A DNA stretch of 64,000 bases from Hoeflea sp. (lineage in GTDB: Bacteria > Pseudomonadota > Alphaproteobacteria > Rhizobiales > Rhizobiaceae), in assembly GCF_014359905.1 (NCBI RefSeq), contig NZ_JACIYP010000014.1, forward strand, positions 1 through 64,000, read 5' to 3'. The stretch's first letter is position 1, and every line of letters begins with the position of its first letter. The translations under genes and the position numbers were made by a program. Below the pieces are notes generated by a model. That model saw only the letters and a list, made by a program, of their open reading frames with translations. It did not search any database and had not been told where the DNA came from. Shown in pieces: positions 16,623-27,200 of the stretch.

Positions 16623-17502
16623 GAACGACCTCCAGGTGCTTCTGCAGCCGCTTGCCATAGGCCTGGCTGGTACGGTCAAAGATGATGGCGATGCCGACGA
16701 TGGCGAGGCCGTTGAAAATGCCCAGCGTGAAATACTGGTTGGCGATGGCCTTGAGCACCGGCAGTCCGAGGCCCTGGACACCGATCATGGAGGCGACCAC
16801 GACCATGGCGAGCGCCATCATGATGGTCTGGTTGACGCCGGCCATGATGGTGGGCAGCGCGAGCGGCATCTGCACGTTCTTGAGCCGCTGCCAGTTGGAC
16901 GAGCCGAAGGCGTCGGCGGCCTCGAGCACATCCTTGTCGACCAGCCGGATGCCGAGATTGGTCAGGCGGATGATCGGCGGAATGGCGTAGACCATCACCG
17001 CGATCAGGCCCGGGACGCGGCCGATGCCAAGCAGCATGACCACAGGAATGAGATAGACGAAGCTCGGCATGGTCTGCATCACGTCGAGGATTGGATTGAG
17101 CAAGGCCTGGACCCGGTTGGACCGGCCCATGAGAATGCCGATGGGAATGCCCAGGATGATCGCCATGATCGTCGCCACAACCGTCATCGCGACGGTCTTC
17201 ATCGTGTCTTCCCACATGTCGAAATAGCCGATCAGCAGCAGGGTGATGACGACGCCCGCAGTGATCTTCCAGCTCCGGCTGGCGAGCCACGCGATCGCCG
17301 CAAAAGCCAGGATCACCAACGGCCAGGGCGACGTGGTCAGCAGCTGTTCCACCCGGAACATGAACCATTGCACCGGATAGAGCATTGTTTCGAACACCTC
17401 GCCATAGGCACGGGTGAAATCGCGAAACCCGAGATCGATCCCCTTTTTCAAGGCAGTCAGTCTCTCGGTGTCCATCGCGGGAAATTCTGTGAACCAGTCC
17501 AT
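16615..17502 (-). CDS. proW: glycine betaine/proline ABC transporter permease
   Basis: A 295-residue ProW/OpuAB-type permease with an N-terminal extension, a first hydrophobic span near LVILAFAAIAWLASRSW, and the BPD-type core. The core carries the EAA-like loop (EAADAFGSSNWQRLKNVQMPLALPTIMAGVNQT, quoted in part: EAADAFGSSNWQRLKNVQ). The ATG at 17502 is preferred because GGAG (17510-17513) lies 7 nt upstream; the GTG at 17508 would put that site only 1 nt from the start codon. It forms the membrane pore with the ProV ATPase and the ProX binding protein. Confidence 0.92.
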   Translation of the reverse strand: MDWFTEFPAMDTERLTALKKGIDLGFRDFTRAYGEVFETMLYPVQWFMFRVEQLLTTSPWPLVILAFAAIAWLASRSWKITAGVVITLLLIGYFDMWEDTMKTVAMTVVATIMAIILGIPIGILMGRSNRVQALLNPILDVMQTMPSFVYLIPVVMLLGIGRVPGLIAVMVYAIPPIIRLTNLGIRLVDKDVLEAADAFGSSNWQRLKNVQMPLALPTIMAGVNQTIMMALAMVVVASMIGVQGLGLPVLKAIANQYFTLGIFNGLAIVGIAIIFDRTSQAYGKRLQKHLEVVHG

Positions 17503-17663
17503 ATTCACGCTCCAAATACGGAAAATAGGATGGGCTGATCGTCAGGCGACCCGCCGTTCATCTCTGCCTTCGGCCAGATCAATGCGCCTTTCGGCGCGTG
17601 CCCCCAGTCGCGGCCCAGACCGCTGCGGCTTCGTTGTCCCCTGCCGCGCTGGTCTGAATAAAA

Positions 17664-17689
17664 GTGTGGCGGACCAAGGCCCGCCACAC
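17664..17689 (-). terminator. intercistronic hairpin terminator/attenuator between proX and proW
   Basis: Minus-strand 9-bp stem (GTGTGGCGG / CCGCCACAC) followed directly by TTTTATT, 14 bp past the proX stop and about 160 bp before proW. Such partial terminators commonly let the binding protein be made in excess over the membrane components. Confidence 0.75.
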
Positions 17690-17702
17690 ACTCAGCGATG
17701 GA

Positions 17703-18716
17703 TCACATCACTGCTTTCTTGACTTTCTCGGCCGCTTCCGGCGAGACCCACTGGGTCCAGATGTCCTCATTTTCCTTGAGGAAGTGGCGGGCGCCGGCTT
17801 CACCGGTGGCCTGGTTGTCGGCCATCCATGCCAGCAAGCCGTTCACCGTGGAGTTGGGCCAGTTGCGTGTGGCAAGGTAGTCATAGGCCGGGCCGGCGCG
17901 GTTCTTGAAGTCGTCGGTCACGACCGTGTAGACTTCCGACTTGGACCAGGCGTTCTTCTTGGGATCCGGGCAATCGGTGATCGATGTGCAGCGGTCCCAT
18001 TCTTCCTTGTCGTGCTCGACGCCATGGTCGAGCTTGACCATTTCGTACTTGCCGAGAATGGCGGTCGGAGCCCAGTAGTAGCCGAGCCACGGCTCTTCCC
18101 GCTCATAGGCCTTGGCGATCGAGCCGTCGAGGCCGGCTGCGGAGCCGGTTTCGACCGTCACCCAGCCCTTTTCTTCAGCGCCATAGGCCTTGAAGAGGTT
18201 GGTGGTGATGATGCGGCAGCCCCAGCCTTCAGGGCAGTTGTAGACGCCGCCCTTGCCGGCATTTTCCATGCCGGGGGCAGGGAAAAGTTCCGGGTGAGCC
18301 AGGGCATCGTCGATCGACTTGATCTCGGGATGCTCATCAGCGAAATATTTCGGGATCCACCAGCCTTCGACGCCGCCATCGCTGAGCGATTCAGAAGCGT
18401 AGTGCAGCTTGCCTTCCGCGACAGCCGCATCAAGCAGCGTGCGCAGCGAGTTGATCCAGGCTTCTGGCGCGACGTCCGGCTCCTGCTTCTCAACCATGGA
18501 GGTGAGCGTCGGCGTGGTGTCGCCGGCGACCAGTTCGGCCTGGCATCCATATCCTTCGGACAGGATGATCTGATCGATGTTTGCGAGGACTTCGGCAGAA
18601 GCCCAGTTCATGTTGGCGATGGTAACACGTCCGCAGTCTTGATCTTGGGCGGATGCAGCGCCGGCAAAGCCCATGAGGCCAATGGCGAGGACGGTGGAAG
18701 CGAGAAGCTTCTTCAT
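17703..18716 (-). CDS. proX: glycine betaine ABC transporter substrate-binding protein
   Basis: A 337-residue periplasmic binding protein of the ProX/OpuAC class. The signal peptide MKKLLASTVLAIGLMGFAGA runs to a cleavage site at about ASA|QD. The mature part has CGRVTIANMNWASAEVLANI, repeated Trp residues (GWWIPKYF, PWLGYYWAP) that would form an aromatic cation-binding cage, and several Cys. It is first in the proXWV operon, with a terminator-like hairpin directly after it. A GGGAGG ribosome site precedes the ATG. The exact ligand (betaine, choline or proline betaine) is not decided by sequence alone. Confidence 0.92.
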   Translation of the reverse strand: MKKLLASTVLAIGLMGFAGAASAQDQDCGRVTIANMNWASAEVLANIDQIILSEGYGCQAELVAGDTTPTLTSMVEKQEPDVAPEAWINSLRTLLDAAVAEGKLHYASESLSDGGVEGWWIPKYFADEHPEIKSIDDALAHPELFPAPGMENAGKGGVYNCPEGWGCRIITTNLFKAYGAEEKGWVTVETGSAAGLDGSIAKAYEREEPWLGYYWAPTAILGKYEMVKLDHGVEHDKEEWDRCTSITDCPDPKKNAWSKSEVYTVVTDDFKNRAGPAYDYLATRNWPNSTVNGLLAWMADNQATGEAGARHFLKENEDIWTQWVSPEAAEKVKKAVM

Positions 18717-19355
18717 ATGTAAGACCTCCCAGTCTTATTTTGGCAGTGGTTTGTTCCGTTGTTCGGCAGCCCGGTCACTGCGTATACCGGCGCCGATGGA
18801 ATTGAAGGCACTTCGCCTCTTAGTCATTGAAAACCAATTTGCGTCCCGAACAGGATGCAAAGGCGACATCGAGTAGCGCAGCAGCGCCTTGTGGAACTCT
18901 GTCACAAGCCGACTGGCCGTTGAAGTGCCGACCGGTAGGGTAAGGACTTGGCGCAAGAAATCAACCGCGCCAGCGGGAATTCGTAAATCAGCCGACGCTC
19001 CTCGTTCCTGACGTCGCGTCAGTTTACGCCAGCCAAAAAAATCGCACAATTCATGAATGCTTAGGGTTTCAATAACTCTCCGGTAACGATGTCCGGGTTA
19101 AACCGTTCGTACGGCGGGGGACAACCGCCGACCCATCCCGGATCAGGTCTTGCGTACCGGGATGTCCAGACCCTCGTGCGTATTTGCGGGGAAGCCAGGC
19201 GTATTTTTGGCAGGCCGTCCGAACCGCAAGGTCCGGACGGCCTTCGCATGTCCACTCTCAGGTTTCGATCTGCCGGAATCGCAAAAGACCGGGCGCTTTC
19301 ACGCCCGGTCCGTTTGTCTTCGTGTCCGGTCCTTGCAGGAGCGCTGAAGCGCGCC
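18717..19355. other. long intergenic region upstream of proX, no gene seen
   Basis: About 0.64 kb without a convincing gene. The part next to proX is relatively AT-rich and probably holds its promoter. A small dyad CTGACG-TCG-CGTCAG lies at 19008-19022. A 10-bp GC-rich hairpin (19212-19221 / 19234-19243) and the terminator at 19287-19310 lie further out. Short open frames here lack ribosome sites and family resemblance. Confidence 0.4.
19287..19310 (-). terminator. terminator downstream of the 43-aa ORF
   Basis: A 9-bp stem GACCGGGCG / CGCCCGGTC with a 6-nt loop, followed on the minus strand by TTTTGC. It is positioned 46 bp after the stop of the small minus-strand ORF at 19356-19487 and supports that ORF being transcribed. 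Confidence 0.6.
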
Positions 19356-19487
19356 TCAGCCGGCGGAGAGGGTCCGGATCACGCTGTTCATGATGCCCGT
19401 GCGGGGCTTCTGGTTGGCCTTCTGGGCCGGAAGAACGCCATTCCATGCGATCTGAACGCGATTGGCGGAATTGAATACATACAGCAT
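19356..19487 (-). CDS. hypothetical small protein (43 aa)
   Basis: A short ORF from ATG 19487 with AAGGA about 7 nt upstream and an intrinsic terminator just downstream, so it has the layout of a real monocistronic gene. The product has an amphipathic start (MLYVFNSANRVQIAWNG) and a basic middle (QKANQKPRTG), and ends in VIRTLSAG. There is no signal peptide and no recognised family. It could instead be a small RNA transcribed with the same hairpin end. Confidence 0.42.
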   Translation of the reverse strand: MLYVFNSANRVQIAWNGVLPAQKANQKPRTGIMNSVIRTLSAG

Positions 19488-19728
19488 GGCTATGTCCTTC
19501 TGGTCTGGGGTCGATCACCGTCCGAGTGGCGATCATGATCTGCCGCTGATCTAGGCTCTTCATGTGTGCCAAGCTGCGTCAAAGCCGCCGCGCGATGTCG
19601 CAATTCAGATGTCGCAAAAGGAAATCCGAACGGGCGCGAAAACAGGGTTGGCGACGGGTCGATTATGGTGTCGGCCGGTCGTCACACCCCCCTTTTGATC
19701 GGCGCCGGGCGGTGCTATCGACAGGTCC

Positions 19729-21198
19729 ATGACACGAGCATTGATGTTTCAGGGAACAGGATCGGATGTGGGCAAGACCGTGCTGGTTGCGGGCTTCTGC
19801 CGGCTGGCGGCCAATCATGGCCTCAAGGTGCGTCCCTTCAAGCCGCAGAACATGTCGAACAACGCCGCCGTCGCCGATGATGGCGGCGAGATCGGCCGTG
19901 CGCAATGGCTGCAGGCGCTGGCCTGCCGGGTGCCTGCCAGCGTGCACATGAACCCGGTTCTGCTCAAGCCTCAGTCGGAGACCGGCTCTCAGGTGGTGGT
20001 GCAGGGCAGGGTGGTGGGCCACGCCCGCGGCCGCGACTACCAGAAGCTCAAGCCCGAACTGATGGCGGCGGTGATGGACAGCTTTGCCCGCGTCGCTGAG
20101 GGCGCAGACCTGGTGCTGGTCGAGGGCGCGGGCTCGCCCGCCGAGATCAACCTTCGCGCCGGCGACATCGCCAATATGGGATTTGCGACATTGGCGCGGG
20201 TTCCGGTGGTGCTCGTCGGCGACATCGACCGCGGCGGCGTGATCGCCTCGGTGGTCGGCACCCGCACGATCCTGCCTGACGACGACCGGGCGATGATCGC
20301 GGGCTACCTCATCAACAAGTTCCGCGGCGACGTCAGCCTGTTCGACGACGGCATCTCCGCCATTGAGAAATTCACCGGATGGCCGTGCCTGGGTGTGATT
20401 CCATGGCTCAGGGCCGCGGCGCGGCTGCCGGCCGAGGATTCCGTGGCGCTCGAACGGCTCGCGCGCGGGGAGGCGCGGGCGCTCAAGATCGCGGTGCCAG
20501 TGCTCTCGCGGATCGCCAATTTCGACGATTTCGATCCGCTCAAGACCGAGCCCGAGGTGGAGCTGGTGTTTGTCAAGCCTGGCGAGCGGCTGCCCTCCGA
20601 CGCCGGTCTGGTGATTCTGCCCGGATCGAAATCCACCATTGCCGACCTCGCCGATTTCCGCCGTCAGGGCTGGGACCGGGATCTCGAGGCGCATCGCCGC
20701 CGCGGCGGGATGATCATCGGCATCTGCGGCGGCTTCCAGATGCTGGGCCAAAGCGTGCGCGACCCGCAGGGGCTGGAAGGCGGCGAGACAGAGGCGCAGG
20801 GGTTGGGCCTTCTCGACATCGACACCGAGATGGCGCCGGAGAAGACCGTGCGCAACACGACGGCCCGCTCGGCGGTGCATGACGTCGATCTGTCGGGCTA
20901 CGAGATCCATCTTGGCGTCAGCCGCGGCGCCGACAGCGTCCGGCCGATGACCGTTCTCGACGGTCGCCCCGACGGTGCGGTTTCGTCCGACGGCAAGGTG
21001 TCGGGCACCTATCTGCACGGGCTGTTTGAGTCCGACGCCTACCGGGCCTGCCTCCTGGCGGAGTTCGGCCTCCGCGGCGGGGAGACCAATTTCCGCGCCG
21101 ATGTGGACATGGCGCTCGACGAGATTGCCGGCGAGCTCGACCGTCTGGTGGGGTTTGACCGGATCATGGCCGCGTCCGCGCTGATCGGGCGCGGATAG
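19729..21198 (+). CDS. cobQ: cobyric acid synthase
   Basis: A 489-residue glutamine-dependent amidase of the CobQ/CbiP family. The N-terminal ATP-binding domain has GTGSDVGKT (P-loop) and [14 protein letters not shown]. The C-terminal class-I glutamine amidotransferase-like domain has the nucleophile in [10 protein letters not shown] and the His in GTYLHGLFE. It amidates the b, d, e and g carboxylates of adenosylcobyrinic acid a,c-diamide. It stands just before the cobalamin riboswitch and cbtBA, on the same strand. Confidence 0.95.
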   Translation: MTRALMFQGTGSDVGKTVLVAGFCRLAANHGLKVRPFKPQNMSNNAAVADDGGEIGRAQWLQALACRVPASVHMNPVLLKPQSETGSQVVVQGRVVGHARGRDYQKLKPELMAAVMDSFARVAEGADLVLVEGAGSPAEINLRAGDIANMGFATLARVPVVLVGDIDRGGVIASVVGTRTILPDDDRAMIAGYLINKFRGDVSLFDDGISAIEKFTGWPCLGVIPWLRAAARLPAEDSVALERLARGEARALKIAVPVLSRIANFDDFDPLKTEPEVELVFVKPGERLPSDAGLVILPGSKSTIADLADFRRQGWDRDLEAHRRRGGMIIGICGGFQMLGQSVRDPQGLEGGETEAQGLGLLDIDTEMAPEKTVRNTTARSAVHDVDLSGYEIHLGVSRGADSVRPMTVLDGRPDGAVSSDGKVSGTYLHGLFESDAYRACLLAEFGLRGGETNFRADVDMALDEIAGELDRLVGFDRIMAASALIGRG

Positions 21199-21260
21199 AC
21201 CGGCTCATGGCGCTCTCGCGATTGACAGCGGGCGCGCACGTCCCTATCACTTGAGGTCTC

Positions 21261-21650
21261 GAATGGTTCCAGAAAGCCGGAATGGTTTTCAGGATCAAAA
21301 GGGAATGCGACGGGATGGACCCAATCAGGGCATTCTTATCGCAGCCGACCCCGCGACTGTAGAGCGGCGAGGCAAATGTCACCGGCCCCGGGAGGCTGGA
21401 ACTGCGGGGCGGCAATGGTGCTCAACCGCGATCCACATCCCGGACCGGACAAGCCACTGACGTGGCGGCATGATCAACAGGCGCGGACGCCTCTGCTTCT
21501 ACGAATCGTCCCGTTTTCATGACCGCAGGACATGTTGGGAAGGCCGGCATTTGCCGATGTGCGACGGAAATGTCGCCGCGACCCGCGAGCCAGGAGACCT
21601 GCCATTCGCACCGGTTGAGAGCCGGACCTTTGGGAGAGGTTTTTCTCCCG
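21261..21650 (+). promoter_or_regulatory. cobalamin riboswitch upstream of cbtBA
   Basis: The leader holds the conserved cobalamin-element blocks in order: AAAGGGAATGCG (21298-21309), GCAGCCGACCCCGCGACTGT (21341-21360), GCCACTG (21453-21459), GGGAAGGC (21537-21544) and the B12 box AGCCAGGAGACCTGCC (21588-21603). A short hairpin, GGGAGA...TCTCCC (about 21632-21650), follows and precedes the ribosome site of cbtB, suggesting the expression platform. The spacing between blocks is larger than usual, so the optional stems are expanded. It should shut off cobalt uptake, and perhaps the downstream cob genes, when adenosylcobalamin is abundant. Confidence 0.9.
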
Positions 21651-21671
21651 AAGACATTCACGGAGGTTGTC

Positions 21672-21851
21672 ATGGCTGCCAAGACACACACGCTTTCCCT
21701 CACCGACCGCATCGGCGCGCGCACTGTCGCGGGCCTTATGGCGCTCGTCATCGGCTCCATCCTGGTGTTCGGGGTTGGCCTTGCCAATTCCGAGACGCTG
21801 CACGACGCGGCGCACGACACCCGGCATTCCTACGGCTTTCCCTGCCACTAA
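21672..21851 (+). CDS. cbtB: CbtB cobalt transporter subunit
   Basis: A 59-residue protein with one membrane span (TVAGLMALVIGSILVFGVGL) and the C-terminal His/Cys-rich signature HDAAHDTRHSYGFPCH, diagnostic of CbtB. It pairs with the multi-spanning CbtA encoded 12 bp downstream to import cobalt for corrin synthesis. The start at 21672 has CGGAGG upstream. It is the first gene under the cobalamin riboswitch. Confidence 0.92.
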   Translation: MAAKTHTLSLTDRIGARTVAGLMALVIGSILVFGVGLANSETLHDAAHDTRHSYGFPCH

Positions 21852-21863
21852 GGGATTGATGCC

Positions 21864-22637
21864 ATGATTGTCAGGTTGCTCCTGGCGGCTCTTGCCGCCG
21901 GGCTCATTGCCGGTATGGCGATGACGCCCGCCCAGTATGTCAAGATTGTCCCGCTGATCCTGCAGGCTGAAACCTATGAAGGCGGCAGCCATGATCATGG
22001 CGCGGCCGAGGCCGTGTCCTCGACCGCCGCCGCCGGACCCGAAACAGCTGAAGTCACCGCTTCGGCGGCGCATGGTCATGACGCAAATGATCAGGCGTAT
22101 GACGAGGGCGACGAGTCCATGCTCGGCCTCGGCCGGCTGGGCGACACCGTGCTCGCCAATCTTGTCGCGGGCGCGGGCTTTGCGCTGATGCTTGCCGCGG
22201 TGGCGCTGATTGCGGGCATCGCGTTTCCCGCCGGACGCGACGGGCTTATGCGCGGCCTGCTTTTGGGCGCGGGGGCCTGGTTCTGCGTGCAGCTTGCGCC
22301 GTCCTTCGGACTGCCGCCGGCGGTGCCGGGATTTCCCCACGCCGATCTGGCCGACCGGCAGAGCTGGTGGATGCTCACGGTCGGCCTCTCCGCCGTCGGA
22401 TTGTGGCTCGTGGCGCTGAGGCCCGAAGCGATCGCCAAAGCGCTGGGTGTCGCCCTCATCGCCGCACCGCATGTCTGGGGCGCGCCCGTGCCCGGCGACC
22501 TGTCCAGCGACGTTCCCGCCTATCTCGCCTCGGCCTATGCCGCCGCCTCGCTGGCGACGACGCTGTTCTTCTGGCTGCTGCTCGGCGGGCTGCTGGCCCA
22601 CTTCCTCTCCCGCATCCCCGAGGGGCAGCGGGCGTGA
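21864..22637 (+). CDS. cbtA: CbtA cobalt transporter subunit
   Basis: A 257-residue inner-membrane protein of the CbtA family. The N-terminal span carries [21 protein letters not shown] His/Asp-rich loop ([27 protein letters not shown]) probably collects metal, and about five further spans are present. It follows cbtB and shares its GTGA stop with the start of cobP. Cobalt specificity is inferred from the riboswitch and the cob cluster. Confidence 0.9.
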   Translation: MIVRLLLAALAAGLIAGMAMTPAQYVKIVPLILQAETYEGGSHDHGAAEAVSSTAAAGPETAEVTASAAHGHDANDQAYDEGDESMLGLGRLGDTVLANLVAGAGFALMLAAVALIAGIAFPAGRDGLMRGLLLGAGAWFCVQLAPSFGLPPAVPGFPHADLADRQSWWMLTVGLSAVGLWLVALRPEAIAKALGVALIAAPHVWGAPVPGDLSSDVPAYLASAYAAASLATTLFFWLLLGGLLAHFLSRIPEGQRA

Positions 22638-23155
22638 CCGAGCTCAGGCCGGTCACGCTGGTGCTCGGCGGGGCACGCTCGGGCAAATCGGCCTTTGCGG
22701 AAAGCCTGGTCGAGACCGCCGCGGCAAGCTGGCTCTACATTGCCACCGGTCAGGCCTGGGACGAGGAGATGCGAGACCGCATCGCGTCGCACCAGTCCCG
22801 GCGCGGGCAGGGCTGGGAAACCATCGAAGCGCCGCTCGATCTCGCCCAGGCGCTCGCCGACCACGCAAGGCCCGACCGGCCGATCCTGGTCGATTGCCTG
22901 ACGCTTTGGGTTACCAATCTGATGCTGGGCGAGCACGACATCGCCCAGGCGTTTGACGGGCTCGCTGCCACGCTTCCCGGCCTCGAGGGGCCGGTTGTGT
23001 TCGTTTCCAACGAGGTGGGCCTCGGCATCGTGCCCGACAACGCCATGGCGCGGGCTTTCCGCGACCATGCCGGCCGCCTCCACCAATCCATTGCAGGCCT
23101 GGCCGATGAGGTTCATTTCGTCGCCGCCGGCCTGCCGCTCAAGATGAAGGGTTAA
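22634..23155 (+). CDS. cobP: adenosylcobinamide kinase / adenosylcobinamide-phosphate guanylyltransferase
   Basis: A 173-residue CobP/CobU enzyme with P-loop [12 protein letters not shown], a catalytic-His region in [24 protein letters not shown] and the C-terminal [11 protein letters not shown]. It phosphorylates and then guanylylates adenosylcobinamide in nucleotide-loop assembly. The start is GTG 22634, overlapping the cbtA stop by 4 bp; the longer open frame upstream is cbtA read in another frame. It is followed 4 bp later by cobW. Confidence 0.93.
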   Translation: MTELRPVTLVLGGARSGKSAFAESLVETAAASWLYIATGQAWDEEMRDRIASHQSRRGQGWETIEAPLDLAQALADHARPDRPILVDCLTLWVTNLMLGEHDIAQAFDGLAATLPGLEGPVVFVSNEVGLGIVPDNAMARAFRDHAGRLHQSIAGLADEVHFVAAGLPLKMKG

Positions 23156-23159
23156 TCCT

Positions 23160-24212
23160 ATGAATGGCTCGAAAATTCCCGCAACCGTGATCACCGGCTT
23201 TCTCGGTGCCGGCAAGACCACGCTGATCCGCCACATGCTGGCCAACGCCAAGGGCAAGCGCATCGCGCTGATCATCAATGAATTCGGCGATCTTGGCGTC
23301 GATGGCGACGTGCTCAAGGGCTGCGGCGACGAGGTCTGCTCGGAAGACGATATCGTCGAGCTTACCAATGGTTGCATCTGCTGCACGGTGGCCGACGACT
23401 TCATCCCGACCATGGAAAAGCTGCTGGCGCGCGCCAATCGGCCCGACCACATCGTCATCGAGACCTCGGGCCTGGCTCTGCCGCAGCCGCTGGTCGCCGC
23501 CTTCAACTGGCCGGGCATCAAGACCCAGGTGACCGTCGACGGTGTCGTCACCGTGGTCGACAGCGCCGCTGTCGCCGCCGGCCGCTTTGCCGATGACCAC
23601 GACAAGCTCGACGCCCAGCGCCTGGCCGACGAGGGGCTCGACCACGACAGCCCGCTCGAGGAGCTGTTCGAGGACCAGCTGATGGCCGCCGACCTGATCG
23701 TGCTCAACAAGACCGACCTGATCAGCGCCGGCGAGCTCACCGGCGTCCGCGACGGCATTCTCGCGCATCTCACCCGCAAGCCGGTGTTCATCGAGGCGCG
23801 CCAGGGCGAGATTGCGCCTGAGGTGCTCTTGGGTCTCGGCATCGGCACCGAGGACGATATCGTCAACCGCAAGTCCCACCATGAGGTGCACCATGCCGAC
23901 GGCCACGAGCATGATCATGACGAGTTCGAAAGTTTTGTCGTCGATCTCGGCCCGGTCAGCGATGCCGCCGCCTTCACCGAAGGCCTCAAGAACCTGATCG
24001 TCAGCCACGACATCCTGCGGCTCAAGGGGTTTGCGGACATGGCGGGCAAGCCGATGCGGATGGTGGTGCAGGCGGTGGGCGCGCGCATCGACACGCATTT
24101 CGACCGTCCCTGGGGAGCGGGCGAAGCGCGGGCGACCCGGCTCGTGGTGATCGGCCTGCACGACATCGACGAGACCGGGATCCGCGCGAGCCTTGCCGGA
24201 TTGACAGGCTGA
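23160..24212 (+). CDS. cobW: CobW GTPase (metal chaperone)
   Basis: A 350-residue G3E GTPase of the COG0523/CobW family. It has P-loop GFLGAGKTTL, the metal-binding C-x-C-C motif in TNGCICCTV, the NKTD guanine motif and a His-rich linker (HHEVHHADGHEHDHDE) before the C-terminal domain. It is thought to deliver cobalt to the cobaltochelatase. It is encoded immediately before cobN with a 4-bp gap, which supports that role. Confidence 0.94.
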   Translation: MNGSKIPATVITGFLGAGKTTLIRHMLANAKGKRIALIINEFGDLGVDGDVLKGCGDEVCSEDDIVELTNGCICCTVADDFIPTMEKLLARANRPDHIVIETSGLALPQPLVAAFNWPGIKTQVTVDGVVTVVDSAAVAAGRFADDHDKLDAQRLADEGLDHDSPLEELFEDQLMAADLIVLNKTDLISAGELTGVRDGILAHLTRKPVFIEARQGEIAPEVLLGLGIGTEDDIVNRKSHHEVHHADGHEHDHDEFESFVVDLGPVSDAAAFTEGLKNLIVSHDILRLKGFADMAGKPMRMVVQAVGARIDTHFDRPWGAGEARATRLVVIGLHDIDETGIRASLAGLTG

Positions 24213-24216
24213 CGGG

Positions 24217-27200
24217 ATGCATCTGCTCGTCGCCCAGAAGGGAAGCCTGAGCGATGGCGACGAGGCCGTCGATCTCGGCCAGACCCCGGGCGACGTACTC
24301 TTTCTCAGCGCCGCCGACACCGAGCTTGCCAGCATCGCCGCCGCAAGGCAGGGGACGGGGCGAATGTCCTGGCGGCTCGCGAGCCTCAGCGATCTCAAGC
24401 ACCCGATGTCGGTTGATACTTTCGTGGCGAAGATGGCGCCCAGGGCGAAGCTGGTCATCGTCCGGGCGCTGGGCGGCGCCAGCTATTTTTCCTATGTGCT
24501 CGAAAGCTTGCACGCGGCCGCCGTCACCCACGGGTTCCAGATGGCGGCGCTGCCGGGTGACGACCGGCCCGATCCCGGGCTCGATCCGCTGTCGACGCTC
24601 GACCAGCCATCGCGCGAGCAGCTCTGGGCCTATCTGATCGAGGGCGGGGCGGAGAACGCGCGCTCATTCATCGACTGCGCGGAAGCGCTGCTTGCCGGCG
24701 GCGACCTGCCGGGACCGGCGGCGCCGCTGCTCAAGGCCGGGCTGTGGCATCCGCAGACCAGCAATCCGGCGCTTGCCGACCTGCGCGAGGGCTGGATCCC
24801 GGGCGCGCCGGTGGTGGCGATCTGCTTCTACCGGGCGCTGGTGCAGAGCGGCCAGACCGCGCCGGTGGCGGCCCTTTGTGACGCGCTCGAGGCGCAGGGC
24901 GTCAATGCGCTTCCCATCTTCGTCTCGAGCCTCAAGGATCCGGTCTCGGTCGGCACTGTCGAGGCGATCTTCACTGACGCGCCGCCCGACGTGGTGATCA
25001 ACGCCACCGGCTTCGCCGTCTCCTCGCCGGGCGGGCGGACCCGCGGCACGGTGCTCGAATCCACCGGCGCTCCGGTGCTGCAGGCGGTGTTCGCCGGCGG
25101 CGGGCGGGCGGCCTGGGCGGCGTCGCACCAGGGGTTGACGTCGCGCGACCTCGCCATGCATGTGGCGCTGCCCGAAGTGGACGGACGGGTGCTCACGCGC
25201 GCCGTCTCGTTCAAATCGGCCGCGCGGTTCGATGAGGCGGTTCAGGCCAACATCGTCACCCACGCGCCCGAGCCCGACCGGGTCAGCTTCGTGGCCGACC
25301 TCGCCGCCCGCTGGGCGCGGCTCAGGCGCACGGAGCCCCAGGACCGGCGCGTGGCGATCATTCTCGCCAACTATCCCAACCGCGACGGCCGCATCGCCAA
25401 TGGCGTGGGACTCGATACGCCGGCCGGCACGGTGGAAGTGCTCAAGGCCATGCAAGCCGCCGGATATCAAACCGGCGCGCTTCCCGACGATGGCGACGCG
25501 CTGGTGAGTGCGCTCAAGGCCGGGCCGACCAACGCGCTCAAGCCGGACCGCACAGGCGGCGTGCTGCTGCCGCTCGGGGATTACCGGCGCTTTTTCGACA
25601 GCCTCGATCCGTCCATCCAGGAGGCGGTGACCGGGCGCTGGGGCGCGCCGGAGGAGGACCCGTTTTATCGCGACGGCGCGTTCCGTCTGGCGCTGCTCCG
25701 CTTCGGCAATGTCGTGGCCGGCATCCAGCCGGCGCGCGGCTACAACATCGATCCGAAGGCGAGCTACCACGCCCCGGACCTGGTGCCGCCGCACGGGTAT
25801 TTCGCCTTCTACGCCTGGCTGCGCGGCGGCTTCGACGCCCACGCCATCGTCCACATGGGCAAGCACGGCAATCTCGAATGGCTGCCCGGCAAGGCCTTGG
25901 CGCTATCGCGCGCGTGCTATCCGGAAGCGGTGCTGGGGGCGATCCCGCATGTCTATCCCTTCATCGTCAATGATCCGGGCGAGGGCACCCAGGCCAAGCG
26001 CCGCGCATCCGCGGTGATCATCGATCACCTGACCCCGCCGCTCACGCGCGCGGAGAGCTACGGCCCGCTCAAGCATCTCGAGGCGCTGGTCGACGAATAT
26101 TACGAGGCCTCGGGCCACGATCCGCGCCGGCTCAAGCTGCTCAAGGGCCAGATCCTTGATCTCGTGCGCGACATCGGGCTCGACCAGGACGCCGGCATCG
26201 CCGAGGGCGACGACGACGACCTGGCGCTCGAAAAACTCGACGCCTGGCTCTGCGACCTCAAGGAAATGCAGATCCGCGACGGCCTGCACATTTTCGGCCT
26301 GTCGCCCGAGGGCGGGCTGCTCACCGATCTCGTGGTGGCGCTGGCGCGCATCAAGCGCGGCGAGGGGGTGGGCGATGACAGCCTGCATAGGGCCATTGCG
26401 CGGGATCTGGGAGTATCCAAGAAAAACCCCTCCCCAACCCCTCCCCAGAAGGGGGAGGGGCTCGGCTCAGCGGGTGTCGCCACTTCCGAAAAATCTATCG
26501 ACAACGTGAAGAGTGGATCTCCTGCCGAGAGGGTGCGGCCGGGTAGCCCCTCCCCCTTGTGGGGAGGGGTTGGGGAGGGGGCTTTGGCAGCCAAGGATGA
26601 CGAGGGCCCGTTCGACCCCCTCGACTGCCCGATGGCGGACCCGTGGACAGGCCCTAAACCCCCGGAGCTGCAAGCCGTCTCCTCCGACCCTTGGCGCACC
26701 AACGGCGACACGGTGGAACGCATCGAACTGCTGGCGATCGAGCTCGTCTCCGGCCGCACTTCCGTGCCCGACGCCTGGGCAGACACCCGCGCGGTGATGG
26801 ACGAGATCGAGACCCGTCTCAAGCCCTCGGTCCAGGCCTGCGGCGACGCCGAACTTGCGGGCCTGCTCACCGCGCTCGACGGCCGCTTCGTGGCCCCCGG
26901 ACCCTCGGGCGCACCGACGCGGGGGCGGCCGGATGTGCTGCCGACGGGGCGGAACTTCTACTCCGTCGACAGCCGCGCGGTGCCGACGCCGGCGGCGTGG
27001 GAGCTGGGGCAGAAGTCGGCGGAACTGCTGGTCACCCGCCATATCCAGGATCACGGCGAATGGCCGACCTCGATGGCGCTCACGGCCTGGGGCACCTCCA
27101 ACATGCGCACCGGCGGCGACGACATCGCCCAGGCGATGGCGCTGATCGGCGCGAAACCGGTCTGGGATCCGGCCTCGCGACGGGTGACGGGCTACGAGAT

